From positions 372,001 through 436,000 of the forward strand of contig NZ_JACHXK010000003.1 in NCBI RefSeq assembly GCF_014192105.1: a stretch of 64,000 nucleotides of DNA, read 5' to 3'. The notes under the pieces were generated by a model, which saw nothing but the letters and a program-made list of their open reading frames with translations, was not told the origin of the DNA and did no database searches. This document shows, piece after piece, positions 24,767 through 34,561 of the stretch. Numbering within the stretch: the stretch's first letter is position 1; each line of letters opens with the position of its first letter. A program made the position numbers and the translations under genes. This stretch comes from Paenibacillus phyllosphaerae (GTDB lineage: Bacteria; Bacillota; Bacilli; Paenibacillales; Paenibacillaceae).

Positions 24767-25357
24767 ATGAATCTCGTACCAGTTGTCGTTGAGCAAACGA
24801 ATCGAGGAGAACGTTCTTACGACATTTACTCCCGTCTTTTGAAAGATCGGATTATTTTCTTGGGAAGTGCGATCGACGATGATGTCGCGAACTCGGTAAT
24901 CGCACAGCTGCTGTTCCTGGCCGCTGACGATCCTGAGAAAGATATCCACTTGTATATTAACTCGCCTGGCGGTTCAGTCACCGCAGGTATGGGTATTTTT
25001 GATACGATGCAATACATCAAGCCCGACGTATCCACCATTTGCATGGGTCTTGCCGCGAGCATGGGTTCGCTGCTGCTCACAGCAGGTGCGAAGGGCAAAC
25101 GGTTCGCGCTTCCGAATGCCGAGGTTATGATTCACCAACCGCTTGGCGGCGTTCGCGGTCAAGCTTCGGACATCAAAATCCATGCAGACTGGATTCTGAA
25201 GACGAAGCAGAAGTTGAACCAAATCTACGTAGATCGTACTGGTCAACCTTACGAGAAGATTGAGCGCGATACGGACCGTGATAACTTCATGAGTGCGGAA
25301 GAGGCGCTTAACTATGGGTTGATCGACAAGATCGTAACCTCGTCGTCCATCCTGTAA
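24767..25357 (+). CDS. clpP: ATP-dependent Clp protease proteolytic subunit
   Basis: Tetradecameric serine peptidase that degrades substrates delivered by ClpX or ClpC. The 196-residue protein shows the catalytic triad Ser98 (GLAASMGS), His123 (AEVMIHQP) and Asp172 (DTDRDNF) at the standard positions. AAGGAGG precedes the ATG by about 7 nt. It sits 24 nt before clpX; in B. subtilis clpP is elsewhere, so here protease and unfoldase are co-expressed. Confidence 0.98.
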   Translation: MNLVPVVVEQTNRGERSYDIYSRLLKDRIIFLGSAIDDDVANSVIAQLLFLAADDPEKDIHLYINSPGGSVTAGMGIFDTMQYIKPDVSTICMGLAASMGSLLLTAGAKGKRFALPNAEVMIHQPLGGVRGQASDIKIHADWILKTKQKLNQIYVDRTGQPYEKIERDTDRDNFMSAEEALNYGLIDKIVTSSSIL

Positions 25358-25381
25358 CCATCGATATGAAGGGGTGATCCC

Positions 25382-26638
25382 ATGTTTAAGTTCAACGACG
25401 AAAAAGGTCAGCTGAAGTGCTCGTTCTGCGGCAAATCGCAGGACCAAGTGCGCAAGCTGGTTGCTGGCCCTGGTGTATATATATGCGATGAGTGCATCGA
25501 GCTTTGCACGGAAATTGTTGAAGAGGAGCTCGGCCACGAAGAAGAGCTCGATCTGAAGGATATCCCGAAACCGAAAGATATCCGCAACATTCTCGACCAA
25601 TATGTCATCGGTCAAGAGCAAGCGAAGAAATCCCTTTCCGTAGCGGTTTATAACCACTACAAACGGGTTAATTCGGGCAGCAAGATCGAAGACGTAGAGT
25701 TGCAGAAGAGTAACATTCTGCTGGTCGGACCGACTGGTTCCGGTAAGACGCTGCTCGCGCAAACAATGGCGAAGATCCTCAATGTGCCTTTCGCAATCGC
25801 GGACGCGACTTCCTTGACGGAAGCCGGCTACGTAGGCGAAGACGTAGAGAACATTTTGCTGAAGCTGATCCAAGCGGCAGACTATGATGTTGAGAAAGCC
25901 GAGCGCGGCATTATCTACATCGACGAGATCGATAAAGTAGCACGCAAGTCCGAGAATCCGTCCATTACGCGCGACGTATCGGGCGAAGGCGTTCAGCAAG
26001 CGCTTCTGAAGATTCTTGAAGGCACTGTTGCTTCCGTTCCACCGCAAGGCGGTCGTAAGCATCCGCATCAAGAATTTATCCAGATCGATACGACGAACAT
26101 CTTGTTCATCTGCGGCGGTGCCTTTGATGGATTGGAGCAGTTCATTAAACGCCGGATCGGCAAGAAGGTTATCGGATTCAACTCGGCCGGAGACGGTCAG
26201 AAGGATCTGAAACCAGGCGAATACCTCAGCATGGTATTGCCAGAGGATTTGCTCAAATTCGGTCTGATCCCAGAGTTCGTCGGCCGTCTGCCGGTTATCT
26301 CGACGCTCGAGCCGCTTGATGAGGCTGCATTGGTACGCATTCTGTCCGAACCGAAGAATGCGCTCGTGAAGCAATATCAGAAGCTGCTGGAGATGGATAA
26401 CGTGAAATTGGACTTCGATCAGCCTGCGCTTGAAGCAATCGCCAAAGAAGCGATCAAGCGCAACACTGGTGCGCGCGGCTTGCGTGCAATCATTGAAGGC
26501 ATTATGCTAGATGTGATGTACGAAGTGCCGTCCCGTGATGACGTACAGACGTGCGTAATCACCGAGAAGGTTGTCCAAGAGAAGATCATGCCAGAGCTTA
26601 CAAGCAAGAAAGGCAAGAAGAAAGAAGAGAGCGCCTAA
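25382..26638 (+). CDS. clpX: ClpX unfoldase, ATP-binding subunit of ClpXP
   Basis: AAA+ unfoldase that feeds tagged proteins into ClpP. The 418-residue protein has an N-terminal zinc-binding domain with two Cys-x2-Cys pairs (CSFC near 12 and CDEC near 36), Walker A GPTGSGKT near residue 117, Walker [10 protein letters not shown] near 178, the conserved GRLPV segment near 303, and sensor-2 GARGLR near 364. GGGGTGA precedes the ATG. It follows clpP after 24 nt. Confidence 0.98.
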   Translation: MFKFNDEKGQLKCSFCGKSQDQVRKLVAGPGVYICDECIELCTEIVEEELGHEEELDLKDIPKPKDIRNILDQYVIGQEQAKKSLSVAVYNHYKRVNSGSKIEDVELQKSNILLVGPTGSGKTLLAQTMAKILNVPFAIADATSLTEAGYVGEDVENILLKLIQAADYDVEKAERGIIYIDEIDKVARKSENPSITRDVSGEGVQQALLKILEGTVASVPPQGGRKHPHQEFIQIDTTNILFICGGAFDGLEQFIKRRIGKKVIGFNSAGDGQKDLKPGEYLSMVLPEDLLKFGLIPEFVGRLPVISTLEPLDEAALVRILSEPKNALVKQYQKLLEMDNVKLDFDQPALEAIAKEAIKRNTGARGLRAIIEGIMLDVMYEVPSRDDVQTCVITEKVVQEKIMPELTSKKGKKKEESA

Positions 26639-26654
26639 TATCCGTCTATAAATT

Positions 26655-26706
26655 TCCACCCCCGAATAAGGTGTTTTATGCCCTATTCAGGGGTGGACTT
26701 TGACGT
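26655..26706 (+). terminator. Weak terminator or attenuator between clpX and ispG
   Basis: TCCACCCC-GAATA pairs with TATTC-GGGGTGGA around a loop, but the following sequence CTTTGACGTTTT is only partly T-rich, so read-through into ispG is possible. Confidence 0.5.
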
Positions 26707-26746
26707 TTTGGGATTGGATCTATGCTTCGATGGGAGAGGAAACCTG

Positions 26747-27862
26747 ATGTATTTACGTAAAGATACTGTACCTGTCAAAGTTGGGCCGCTGACGATCGGT
26801 GGCAGCGACGAAGTCATTATTCAAAGCATGTGTACGACCAAGACCGCAGATGTGGAAGCGACGGTCGCAGAAATTCTGCGGCTGGAGGAAGCAGGCTGTC
26901 AAATTGTCCGTGTAACGGTGAACAATAAAGAGGCTGCGGAAGCGATTAAAGAGATCAAAAAACGCATCCACATTCCGCTTGTTGCAGATATTCACTTTGA
27001 TTATCGTCTCGCTCTGCTGGCGATCGAGAACGGCATTGATAAAGTACGTATCAATCCGGGTAATATCGGACGACGAGAGAAGGTCGAAGCGGTTGTCCGG
27101 GCTTGTAAAGAGCGCGGGATTCCGATTCGCATCGGCGTTAATGCGGGATCGTTGGAGAACCACCTGCTGGAGAAGTATGGGTATCCGACGCCGGAAGCCA
27201 TGGTTGAAAGTGCACTATTCCATATCGGTATTCTCGAAGAACTGGATTTCCACGATATTATCGTTTCGCTTAAAGCATCCGATGTTCCGATGGCGATCGC
27301 TGCGTACCGCATGGCTGCGGAGCAGATCAAATATCCGTTGCACCTGGGGATTACAGAAGCGGGTACTCTTCATACGGGTACCATCAAGAGTTCCGCGGGT
27401 ATCGGCGCATTGCTCGCTATGGGCATCGGCAATACGGTACGGATCAGCTTGAGCGCTGACCCGGTCGAAGAAGTGAAAGTGGCCCGCGAGCTGCTGAAGT
27501 GCTTCGGCCTGATTACGAATGCGGCAACGCTCGTATCTTGCCCGACTTGCGGACGGTTGGACATTGATCTGTTCTCTATCGCGAACGAAGTCGAAGAGTA
27601 CATCAGCAAGATTAAGGTGCCGATTAAGGTATCGGTTTTGGGATGTGCGGTCAACGGCCCGGGCGAAGCGCGCGAGGCTGACATTGGCATTGCCGGAGCC
27701 CGCGGAGAAGGTATGTTGTTCCGCTATGGTGAGATGATCCGTAAAGTGCCGGAAGCAGAGTTGTTGAACGAATTGAAGAAGGAAATCGATGAGATTGTCC
27801 GCGTATTCGAAGAAACAGGCGAAATTCCGGGCCGTAAGGCGCATCACCCGGCTGCGCTGTAA
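26747..27862 (+). CDS. ispG: 4-hydroxy-3-methylbut-2-enyl diphosphate synthase (IspG/GcpE)
   Basis: Iron-sulfur enzyme of the methylerythritol phosphate isoprenoid pathway, converting MEcPP to HMBPP. The 371-residue product starts with [10 protein letters not shown], has the TIM-barrel segments [10 protein letters not shown] and [10 protein letters not shown], and the [4Fe-4S] cysteines in SCPTCGR near residue 268 and GCAVNGPGE near residue 303. AGAGGAAA precedes the ATG at 26747. Its position between clpX and lonB is unlike B. subtilis, where clpX and lonB are adjacent. A long nested terminator follows. Confidence 0.97.
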   Translation: MYLRKDTVPVKVGPLTIGGSDEVIIQSMCTTKTADVEATVAEILRLEEAGCQIVRVTVNNKEAAEAIKEIKKRIHIPLVADIHFDYRLALLAIENGIDKVRINPGNIGRREKVEAVVRACKERGIPIRIGVNAGSLENHLLEKYGYPTPEAMVESALFHIGILEELDFHDIIVSLKASDVPMAIAAYRMAAEQIKYPLHLGITEAGTLHTGTIKSSAGIGALLAMGIGNTVRISLSADPVEEVKVARELLKCFGLITNAATLVSCPTCGRLDIDLFSIANEVEEYISKIKVPIKVSVLGCAVNGPGEAREADIGIAGARGEGMLFRYGEMIRKVPEAELLNELKKEIDEIVRVFEETGEIPGRKAHHPAAL

Positions 27863-27904
27863 GGAACAGGTAATCAAAACTTTAGATGGCTCTTCACGAT
27901 TATT

Positions 27905-27962
27905 ACATCCGGCAAGGGGCAATACTGACAAGTATAGCCCCGGAATTGCCGGATGTTTTTGT
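27905..27962 (+). terminator. Long nested terminator after ispG
   Basis: The outer stem ACATCCGGCAA pairs perfectly with TTGCCGGATGT. Inside it, GGGGC pairs with GCCCC and ATACT with AGTAT, forming a continuous rod. TTTTTG follows. Confidence 0.9.
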
Positions 27963-27983
27963 TTGGAGAGGAGTCGATTCTAT

Positions 27984-29687
27984 ATGAGTCTAAGTTTGGC
28001 TTTAATGCTTATTCAAGTTTTTTTTGCGATTGTGATCGGCTTGTACTTTTGGAACTTACTGCGTAATCAGAAAACGAATCGAACAGCCGTAGATCGAGAG
28101 TCTCGCAAGGAAATGGATAAGCTGCGCAAGCTGCGTTCCATATCGCTGACGAAGCCGCTCGCCGAGAAGACGCGTCCGCAGACGATGAACGATATCGTCG
28201 GTCAACGTGATGGTTTGCGCGCGCTGAAAGCGGCGCTGTGCAGCGCTAATCCGCAGCACGTCATTATTTATGGGCCGCCAGGCGTCGGGAAGACGGCAGC
28301 CGCGCGCGTCGTGCTGGAGGAAGCCAAGAAGAATCCTTCGTCGCCTTTCGGCGGCGACGCGAAGTTCACTGAGATCGATGCGACAACGGCCCGATTCGAC
28401 GAGCGCGGTATTGCCGATCCGCTCATCGGATCGGTGCATGATCCGATTTATCAAGGTGCCGGCGCTATGGGTGTGGCCGGAATTCCGCAGCCGAAGCCTG
28501 GCGCTGTAACGAAGGCGCATGGTGGAATGTTGTTCATTGACGAAATCGGCGAATTGCATCCGATTCAGATGAATAAATTGTTAAAGGTACTTGAAGATCG
28601 TAAGGTGTTTTTGGAGAGCGCATATTACAGTTCGGAAGATACGAATATTCCGATGTATATCCATGACATCTTCCAAAACGGCCTTCCAGCCGATTTCCGG
28701 CTTGTTGGCGCAACGACACGGTCTCCCCAAGAATTACCGCCTGCGCTGCGTTCGCGCTGCATGGAGATCTACTTCCGCCCGCTGCTCGCAGATGAAATCG
28801 CGGAGATCGCGATGAACGCGCTCAAGAAGATCGGTTTGCCGCCTTGCCAAGAGGCCATTGATGTCGTCAAACGTTACGCGACGAATGGGCGTGAAGCAGT
28901 CAACGTCATTCAGCTGGCTGCAGGTCTTGCTTTATCGGAGAAAAGAGAAGCGATTAACGCGGCCGATGTGGAGTGGGTCGTCAACAGCAGCCAAATCCCA
29001 CCTCGCCCGGATCGGAAGGTTCCTGCCGAGCCGCAAATCGGTTTCGTGAACGGTCTTGCTGTATATGGACCGAACATGGGGACCATGTTAGAGATTGAAG
29101 TCAGTGCGATTCCTGCACGGGCCGGTAGAGGCCGCTACACGATCACGGGCGTCGTCGATGAGGAAGAACTTGGCGGCGGAAGCCGGACCTTACGCCGTAA
29201 GAGCATGGCGAAAGGCTCGGTGGAGAACGTGTTTACCGTGCTTCGGCGGAACGGGTTCCAACCTGAGAATTATGATCTGCATATCAATTTCCCCGGAGGT
29301 ACGCCAATTGACGGGCCGTCGGCCGGTATTGCCATGGCAACTGCTATCGCCTCTGCGATCAATGGAGAGCCTGTAGACAACAAGCTCGCCATGACGGGAG
29401 AAGTCGGCATCCACGGCAACGTTAAGCCGGTAGGCGGCGTATTGGCCAAAGTGGAGGCGGCGTTTCAAGCCGGCGCCAATCGGGTTATTATCCCTCGAGA
29501 GAATTGGCAGGCCGTATTCGCTGATTTGCAAGGGCTTCAAGTCATTCCGGTAGATCACATCGAAGAGGTATTCCGTCAAGTGTTCAAAGGGGAAGAAACG
29601 CGTATCGCGATGCCGGCGCAAACCCCGGCAACGGACGTATTTATCGCTTCGAGCCTCCCTTATTTGCAGGCGGATTCCGTAGAGTGA
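27984..29687 (+). CDS. lonB: ATP-dependent protease LonB
   Basis: Forespore-type Lon protease in Bacillus, under sigma-F control there. The 567-residue protein starts with a hydrophobic membrane segment (LALMLIQVFFAIVIGLYF, residues about 4-21), then the AAA+ module with Walker A GPPGVGKT near residue 98 and Walker B MLFIDEIGE near 180, and the C-terminal peptidase with catalytic Ser in DGPSAG and Lys in GGVLAKVEAA. No Lon N-terminal substrate domain is present, as expected for LonB. GAGAGGAG precedes the ATG at 27984. Order clpX, lonB, lonA, engB matches B. subtilis apart from ispG. Confidence 0.96.
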   Translation: MSLSLALMLIQVFFAIVIGLYFWNLLRNQKTNRTAVDRESRKEMDKLRKLRSISLTKPLAEKTRPQTMNDIVGQRDGLRALKAALCSANPQHVIIYGPPGVGKTAAARVVLEEAKKNPSSPFGGDAKFTEIDATTARFDERGIADPLIGSVHDPIYQGAGAMGVAGIPQPKPGAVTKAHGGMLFIDEIGELHPIQMNKLLKVLEDRKVFLESAYYSSEDTNIPMYIHDIFQNGLPADFRLVGATTRSPQELPPALRSRCMEIYFRPLLADEIAEIAMNALKKIGLPPCQEAIDVVKRYATNGREAVNVIQLAAGLALSEKREAINAADVEWVVNSSQIPPRPDRKVPAEPQIGFVNGLAVYGPNMGTMLEIEVSAIPARAGRGRYTITGVVDEEELGGGSRTLRRKSMAKGSVENVFTVLRRNGFQPENYDLHINFPGGTPIDGPSAGIAMATAIASAINGEPVDNKLAMTGEVGIHGNVKPVGGVLAKVEAAFQAGANRVIIPRENWQAVFADLQGLQVIPVDHIEEVFRQVFKGEETRIAMPAQTPATDVFIASSLPYLQADSVE

Positions 29688-29830
29688 TAAAATGGAAAAG
29701 AAACAGGTTGAAAGCGACAGCAGGTTTTCCGCTTTAACAGGTTATTCGATGGAATGCTGATCGACCTTCGGGTCGTTCAAACTAATCCATCTGAGTTGCG
29801 GAAAACTTCAGCGATCATGGAGGTGCTGGT

Positions 29831-32173
29831 ATGGGACCTGCAAAATGGAAAGGTCGTAGGCTGCCCCTGCTTCCGCTTAGGGGGCTTCTTGTATACCCCA
29901 GCATGGTGCTCCACCTCGATGTGGGCAGGGAAAAGTCAGTTCGCGCGTTAGATCGCGCGATGTTGGACGATCACATGATTCTACTGTGTTCACAGTCGGA
30001 AGTGAATATCGAGGAGCCGACGCAGGAGGATATTTACCGGGTAGGTACGGTTGCCCGCGTCAGACAGATGCTCAAACTTCCGAATGGAACGATCCGAGTA
30101 TTGGTTGAAGGGGTTGTGCGGGCAGAGGTCATCGATTATTTGCCGAATGATGACTTCTACGAAGTGTCGGTGAAGGAACTGCCGGAATCCGAATCGACGG
30201 ATCCGGAGATTGATGCGCTGATGCGTACGGTGCTCAATCAATTCGAGCATTACATCAATCTGTCGAAGAAAGTGACGCCAGAGACACATGCGGCCGTCTC
30301 CGACATTGATGAGCCGGGCAGGTTGGCTGACGTCATTACAAGTCACCTCTCTCTGAAGATTAAAGACAAACAAGAGATTCTGGAGACAATTGACGTCAGG
30401 GCCCGTCTGGAGAAACTGCTCGATCTGCTCAATAATGAACGCGAAGTGCTCGAGCTTGAACGCAAGATCAGCCAACGCGTGAAGAAGCAGATGGAGAAGA
30501 CGCAGAAGGAATACTATCTGCGTGAGCAGATGAAAGCCATCCAGAAGGAACTCGGCGAGAAGGAAGGCCGCGCGGGAGAGGTTGAAGAACTCCGCAGCCA
30601 GCTAGCGAATGCGGAACTTCCGGAGAAAGTGCAGGAGAAGGTCGAGAAAGAAATCGACCGTCTGGAGAAAATGCCTTCCACATCTGCGGAAGGCGGCGTC
30701 ATTCGCAATTATATCGATTGGTTGTTATCCCTCCCGTGGAATCACTTGACAGAGGATAAGCTGGACATCAAGCATGCCGAGGATATTCTGAATGAGGATC
30801 ACTACGGCCTTGAGAAGCCGAAGGAACGCGTCCTGGAATATCTGGCCGTGCAGCAGCTCGTCAAGAAGCTGAAGGGGCCGATTCTCTGTCTGGTAGGACC
30901 TCCAGGCGTGGGTAAAACATCGATGGCGCGCTCCATTGCCAAATCGCTGGGCCGAGAGTTCGTGCGGATCTCCTTGGGCGGCGTACGCGACGAAGCGGAA
31001 ATTCGCGGCCATCGCCGTACATACGTCGGCGCAATGCCGGGTCGTGTGATACAAGGGATGAAGACGGCAGGCTCGCTGAATCCCGTCTTCCTGCTGGATG
31101 AGATCGACAAGATGGCGATGGATTTCAGGGGCGATCCGGCGTCCGCGCTGCTGGAAGTATTGGATCCGGAGCAGAACAACACGTTCAGCGACCATTTCGT
31201 CGAGCTGCCGTTCGATCTGTCGAACGTCATGTTCGTAACGACGGCCAATGCCATCCACAATATTCCGAGACCGCTGCTAGACCGGATGGAAGTGCTGTAT
31301 ATTCCGGGCTATACCGAGCTTGAGAAGATGCAAATCGCCGAGCGTTATCTCCTGCCGAAGCAGAAGAAGGAGCACGGCCTGACGCCGGAGCAGCTCAATG
31401 TTAGCGAAAGCGCGCTTATGCTCGTCATCCGCGAGTATACACGTGAATCCGGTGTGCGTAACTTGGAGCAGCAGGTTGCTTCGCTTTGCCGTAAAGCGGC
31501 GAAGACGATCGTATCGGATCCAGAACGGCAAGTGCTGGACGTCGATCCCGACCAAGTGAAAGAATGGCTTGGACCGCCGAAGTTCCGCTATGGCATGGCA
31601 GAGCAAGAAGATCAGATTGGCGCCGTTACCGGCCTTGCCTGGACAGAGGTGGGCGGGGACACGTTGGTCATTGAAGTAACGGCCCTTCCGGGGACCGGTA
31701 AGCTTACTCTGACAGGTAAGCTGGGCGATGTCATGAAAGAATCCGCGCAAGCGGCATTCAGCTATACGCGGTCCAAGGCCGCTGAGCTTGGCATAGCGGC
31801 CGATTTCCACGAGAAGAACGACATCCATATTCATATTCCGGAGGGAGCGATCCCTAAGGACGGTCCATCAGCGGGAATCACGATGGCGACAGCGCTGATC
31901 TCCGCATTGACCGGACGCCGCGTGTCTCGTGAAGTCGCCATGACCGGCGAGATTACGCTCCGGGGACGTGTGCTTCCGATCGGCGGATTGAAAGAAAAGT
32001 CGCTGGCGGCGCATCGCGCGGGAATCCGGACAGTTCTCCTTCCTAAGGACAATGAACGCGATTTGCGTGACATTCCGGATAGCATCCGTAATGACATGAC
32101 GTTTATCCCGGTCGCGCATATGGATGAGGTGTTAACGCACGCATTGGCGCAAGCGCCGGTAGAGGCGCATTGA
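29831..32173 (+). CDS. lon: ATP-dependent protease LonA (endopeptidase La)
   Basis: Cytoplasmic quality-control protease with ATPase and peptidase on one chain. The 780-residue protein has the Lon N-terminal domain (about 10-205, beginning [16 protein letters not shown]), a coiled-coil (about 205-280), the AAA+ domain with GPPGVGKT near 357 and FLLDEIDKM near 420, and the peptidase domain with catalytic Ser in KDGPSAG near 680 and Lys in [10 protein letters not shown] near 723. GGAGGTG precedes the ATG. Its stop is about 57 nt before the engB start, with no terminator between. Confidence 0.98.
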   Translation: MGPAKWKGRRLPLLPLRGLLVYPSMVLHLDVGREKSVRALDRAMLDDHMILLCSQSEVNIEEPTQEDIYRVGTVARVRQMLKLPNGTIRVLVEGVVRAEVIDYLPNDDFYEVSVKELPESESTDPEIDALMRTVLNQFEHYINLSKKVTPETHAAVSDIDEPGRLADVITSHLSLKIKDKQEILETIDVRARLEKLLDLLNNEREVLELERKISQRVKKQMEKTQKEYYLREQMKAIQKELGEKEGRAGEVEELRSQLANAELPEKVQEKVEKEIDRLEKMPSTSAEGGVIRNYIDWLLSLPWNHLTEDKLDIKHAEDILNEDHYGLEKPKERVLEYLAVQQLVKKLKGPILCLVGPPGVGKTSMARSIAKSLGREFVRISLGGVRDEAEIRGHRRTYVGAMPGRVIQGMKTAGSLNPVFLLDEIDKMAMDFRGDPASALLEVLDPEQNNTFSDHFVELPFDLSNVMFVTTANAIHNIPRPLLDRMEVLYIPGYTELEKMQIAERYLLPKQKKEHGLTPEQLNVSESALMLVIREYTRESGVRNLEQQVASLCRKAAKTIVSDPERQVLDVDPDQVKEWLGPPKFRYGMAEQEDQIGAVTGLAWTEVGGDTLVIEVTALPGTGKLTLTGKLGDVMKESAQAAFSYTRSKAAELGIAADFHEKNDIHIHIPEGAIPKDGPSAGITMATALISALTGRRVSREVAMTGEITLRGRVLPIGGLKEKSLAAHRAGIRTVLLPKDNERDLRDIPDSIRNDMTFIPVAHMDEVLTHALAQAPVEAH

Positions 32174-32229
32174 GCGTTGGAATCACACATAGTAGCAGTG
32201 AATACAGAAAGCAGGTTAGACGTACCTTT

Positions 32230-32832
32230 ATGAACATTACACAAGCTGAATTCGTCATCAGTGCGGTCCGACCGAATCAATACCCTGAAGACGCCTTGCC
32301 GGAGTTTGCTCTGGCAGGGCGTTCTAATGTCGGCAAATCGTCGCTGATCAATCGAATGATCAATCGGAAGAATCTAGCCCGTACGAGCTCGCAGCCAGGC
32401 AAGACGCAACAGCTCAATTATTACCGGGTGAATCAAATGCTCTACTTGGTCGACTTTCCGGGCTATGGCTACGCAAGGGTGTCCAAGACGCAGCGTGAGC
32501 AGTTCGGGCAGATGATCGAGACCTTCCTCGGTGACCGCGAGCCGCTTAAGATGGTGCTGCTTATTATTGATATTAGGCATCCGCCTTCACAGGATGACTG
32601 TCTCATGTACAATTGGCTGAAGCACTACGGAATTCCCGTAACGATCGTAACGACCAAGGCGGACAAGATTTCGAAGAACCAATGGCAGAAGCATATCAAG
32701 ATCATTAAAGAGAAACTCGAAGCGGATCCGCGCGATAAGGTTGTGCTCTTCTCCTCGGAGACCGGGCTTGGACGCGACGAACTGTGGCAGGTTCTCTTGA
32801 ATCGAATTGAGGAAACGAAAGAATCCGAGTGA
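32230..32832 (+). CDS. ysxC: Ribosome-biogenesis GTPase YsxC/EngB/YihA
   Basis: Essential small GTPase for 50S subunit assembly. The 200-residue protein starts [13 protein letters not shown] and carries G1 GRSNVGKSS near residue 32, G3 [12 protein letters not shown] near 75, G4 TTKADK near 145 and G5 FSSETG near 175. The ATG at 32230 gives the family-typical start; a TTG overlapping the lonA stop would add 20 residues without family support, although the ribosome-binding site of the ATG is weak. It is the last gene of the lonA unit. Confidence 0.96.
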   Translation: MNITQAEFVISAVRPNQYPEDALPEFALAGRSNVGKSSLINRMINRKNLARTSSQPGKTQQLNYYRVNQMLYLVDFPGYGYARVSKTQREQFGQMIETFLGDREPLKMVLLIIDIRHPPSQDDCLMYNWLKHYGIPVTIVTTKADKISKNQWQKHIKIIKEKLEADPRDKVVLFSSETGLGRDELWQVLLNRIEETKESE

Positions 32833-32955
32833 GTTTGTGATTGAAAAGTGAGGATAACGGTTAAAAGGCTGTAACAGTTGCGATTTCCTCGGAATTTTTC
32901 AGAAATATGCGAGAATATCACGACCGGCCGGCAGGAATAAAACAATCCGATCGGG

Positions 32956-33000
32956 TATAATATTGTTAAGCAACACAATCGGTTTGAACGATCTTAACAA
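32956..33000 (+). promoter_or_regulatory. Possible promoter -10 and leader hairpin for the 33038 gene
   Basis: TATAAT at 32956-32961 has no good -35. Directly after it, TTGTTAAG (32963-32970) is complementary to CTTAACAA (32993-33000), enclosing a smaller ATCG/CGAT pair. This could be an operator or a 5' leader hairpin. Confidence 0.4.
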
Positions 33001-33037
33001 ATAGGATCGTGCAAGTTAAAGAATTGAGGAGATTTTT

Positions 33038-33628
33038 ATGGCTCAGCGGATAGCCACGGAGTATGTCAAAGCTTCTCTGCAATTAACGGCTGAAGAGATG
33101 ACGGGATTTGTCCGGTTTTTTGAAGAGCAACATGTGAGACAGCAAGTGCGCGTGCTCGATAACGGCAATCACGAGATGGTTCTCGAAGACGACGCAGGGC
33201 GGGAAGAAGTCCGCTTAACTTTTGAGCGTCAGCAGGATCTATATGTATGCATCATGTCCTGTCGCTTGGTACATCCCAAATTGACGAATGCGATGCGTAA
33301 AGCCGTCGCTAAATTCCATGGGGATGCAATTGTTAACCGCATTTATCCAGCTTATACGATGACCTATCATTATGTGCAAGGCGCTGTACGCAAGATCGTC
33401 GAGCAATCCAAAGGCGAAAGCCGCACGGTATTCGAATTCAAGGACACCGTCGGCCAGCTGGAGAAACAGTTCCGGATCAACGACGTTGAACAGACGATTC
33501 AATTGCTGCACAATGCGGTCAATGAGTTGCTGGATCTTCGGAATCAATGCTCGGATGCGGCGCAGATCGCGCTTATTGATGAGAAACTTAAGCAGACAAC
33601 GCACCAACTCTTTGTCCTTGAAGCATAA
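33038..33628 (+). CDS. Conserved-looking cytoplasmic protein of unknown function
   Basis: 196-residue soluble protein, not recognised. The N-terminal half looks alpha/beta (IATEYVKASLQLTAEEM, HEMVLEDDAGREEVRLTFERQ) and the C-terminal half is a long helical region from about residue 135 with heptad-like leucines (FRINDVEQTIQLLHNAVNELLDLRNQ), suggesting a coiled coil. No signal peptide or enzymatic motif is visible. TTGAGGAG precedes the ATG. It is transcribed alone, with its own terminator, between engB and speD. Confidence 0.75.
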   Translation: MAQRIATEYVKASLQLTAEEMTGFVRFFEEQHVRQQVRVLDNGNHEMVLEDDAGREEVRLTFERQQDLYVCIMSCRLVHPKLTNAMRKAVAKFHGDAIVNRIYPAYTMTYHYVQGAVRKIVEQSKGESRTVFEFKDTVGQLEKQFRINDVEQTIQLLHNAVNELLDLRNQCSDAAQIALIDEKLKQTTHQLFVLEA

Positions 33629-33662
33629 CAACGACCTCACTTTTCAACTACATTCCATTCAT

Positions 33663-33692
33663 GAAACCACTGCAGATGCAGTGGTTTTTTTA
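33663..33692 (+). terminator. Terminator after the 33038 gene
   Basis: AAACCACTGCA pairs perfectly with TGCAGTGGTTT around GA and runs into a T-tract. Confidence 0.95.
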
Positions 33693-33799
33693 TTCTCGTA
33701 AAACCGCGTGAAGCCTTCACCGAATGGCGTAATTCCACATACGTTTATAACGGTGAAATATCCCGCAGAGATATTCATACCGGATTGCAAAAAAAGGTG

Positions 33800-33828
33800 T
33801 TGCATTTCTGTGCGATAGATGTTATTTT
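33800..33828 (+). promoter_or_regulatory. speD promoter
   Basis: TTGCAT, a 17-bp spacer and TATTTT. Transcription would start near 33835 and leave a leader of about 150 nt before speD. A hairpin without T-tract (CGGT-AATATC against GATATT-ACCG, 33751-33783) lies just upstream of the -35. Confidence 0.65.
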
Positions 33829-33867
33829 TAGATTCGTTGAAAACAATCAAGTAAATAATAGGAACCA

Positions 33868-33977
33868 GGATTCACTCAGGACATGGTAATGTTGCGAGAG
33901 ATTATTCCCTCGGGCAGTGAATGACGTAGGTCCTAGCGGATGAAATTTTTAAAACATTTTATTCCTAGGAAGGGGGA
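33868..33977 (+). promoter_or_regulatory. Structured speD leader with possible pseudoknot and anti-Shine-Dalgarno helix
   Basis: ATTCACT (33871-33877) pairs with AGTGAAT (33917-33923). Between them AGGAC (33879-33883) can pair with GTCCT (33931-33935) beyond the stem, giving an H-type pseudoknot, and CGAG/CTCG forms an inner hairpin. TCCTAG (33932-33937) is also complementary to CTAGGA (33966-33971), which abuts the speD ribosome-binding site AGGAAGGGGG. The two pairings of 33931-33937 exclude each other, as in a switch. No Rfam family is recognised from memory. Confidence 0.5.
33890..33925 (+). CDS. Possible 11-residue leader peptide upstream of speD
   Basis: The ORF MLREIIPSGSE-stop has AGGA 7 nt before its ATG at 33890; an in-frame ATG at 33884 would add two residues. 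It lies entirely inside the structured leader and ends 60 nt before speD. A ribosome at its stop would cover the sequence that can mask the speD ribosome-binding site. Its small size makes chance plausible. Confidence 0.35.
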
Positions 33978-33985
33978 ACCGAAAG

Positions 33986-34384
33986 ATGGAATACTCAACT
34001 TTCGGAAGACACGTTGCTGTAGATACTTGGGGTGTAGATTTCGAGTTACTCAACAACGCGGAGTTTTTGCAAGCCCAAATGGTGGAGGCCGCTGAAGCGT
34101 GTGGTGCTACCGTACTCTCTGTGCAAGCCAAACAATTCGAGCCACAAGGAGCGACTGTGCTCGTATTACTGTCTGAAAGCCATCTCTCCATTCACACGTA
34201 TCCTGAGAAGGGTTTTGCTGCACTCGATTGCTACACTTGCGGCGAAACAGTGGATCCGCAGTTGGCGATTGACTACATGATTTCCGTCCTTAAGCCGACC
34301 ACGACGCATGCGAAGAAATTGGTACGCGGCATGGGCGAATTGCAAGTCGTAGAACCAGAGATGAAACAAACGCAGTTTGTGTAA
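33986..34384 (+). CDS. speD: S-adenosylmethionine decarboxylase proenzyme
   Basis: Makes decarboxylated S-adenosylmethionine, the aminopropyl donor for spermidine. The 132-residue proenzyme self-cleaves before Ser68 in ESHLSIHTYPE to make the pyruvoyl group; the following His and the Cys of DCYTCG are the conserved processing and catalytic residues. This is the small bacterial class 1b form, like B. subtilis SpeD (126 residues). It begins MEYSTFGRHVAVD, and AGGAAGGGGG precedes the ATG. speE is not adjacent. It has its own promoter, structured leader and terminator. Confidence 0.97.
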   Translation: MEYSTFGRHVAVDTWGVDFELLNNAEFLQAQMVEAAEACGATVLSVQAKQFEPQGATVLVLLSESHLSIHTYPEKGFAALDCYTCGETVDPQLAIDYMISVLKPTTTHAKKLVRGMGELQVVEPEMKQTQFV

Positions 34385-34402
34385 TATAAACAACGGAATG
34401 AG

Positions 34403-34433
34403 CGGTCATGGAGTAATATCCATGACCGTTTTT
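34403..34433 (+). terminator. Terminator after speD
   Basis: CGGTCATGG pairs perfectly with CCATGACCG around an 8-nt loop, followed by five T. Confidence 0.92.
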
Positions 34434-34517
34434 ATATGCCGAAGCTGGTGTAAATAGTAGCGTATGCTTCTTCAAGAATTTTTCATAAATGCAGGCGTAC
34501 AGGTTGTCGAACTGTGC

Positions 34518-34523
34518 TATAAT
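34518..34523 (+). promoter_or_regulatory. Extended -10 promoter of the hem operon
   Basis: TGCTATAAT is an extended -10 element about 40 nt before hemA. No convincing -35 lies 16-18 bp upstream, which is tolerated at extended -10 promoters. Confidence 0.5.
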
Positions 34524-34561
34524 AACTAATGTTAAAAATATTGAGGGGCAGGTGAACGCGC

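Noticed and set aside
24974-26374. 466-codon open frame opposite clpP/clpX
   Set aside because: Antisense to two conserved genes, protein-like features absent, typical GC-skew shadow.
32951-32961. Sigma-B type -10 (GGGTAT) before the 33038 gene
   Set aside because: No matching GTTT-type -35 at the required distance.
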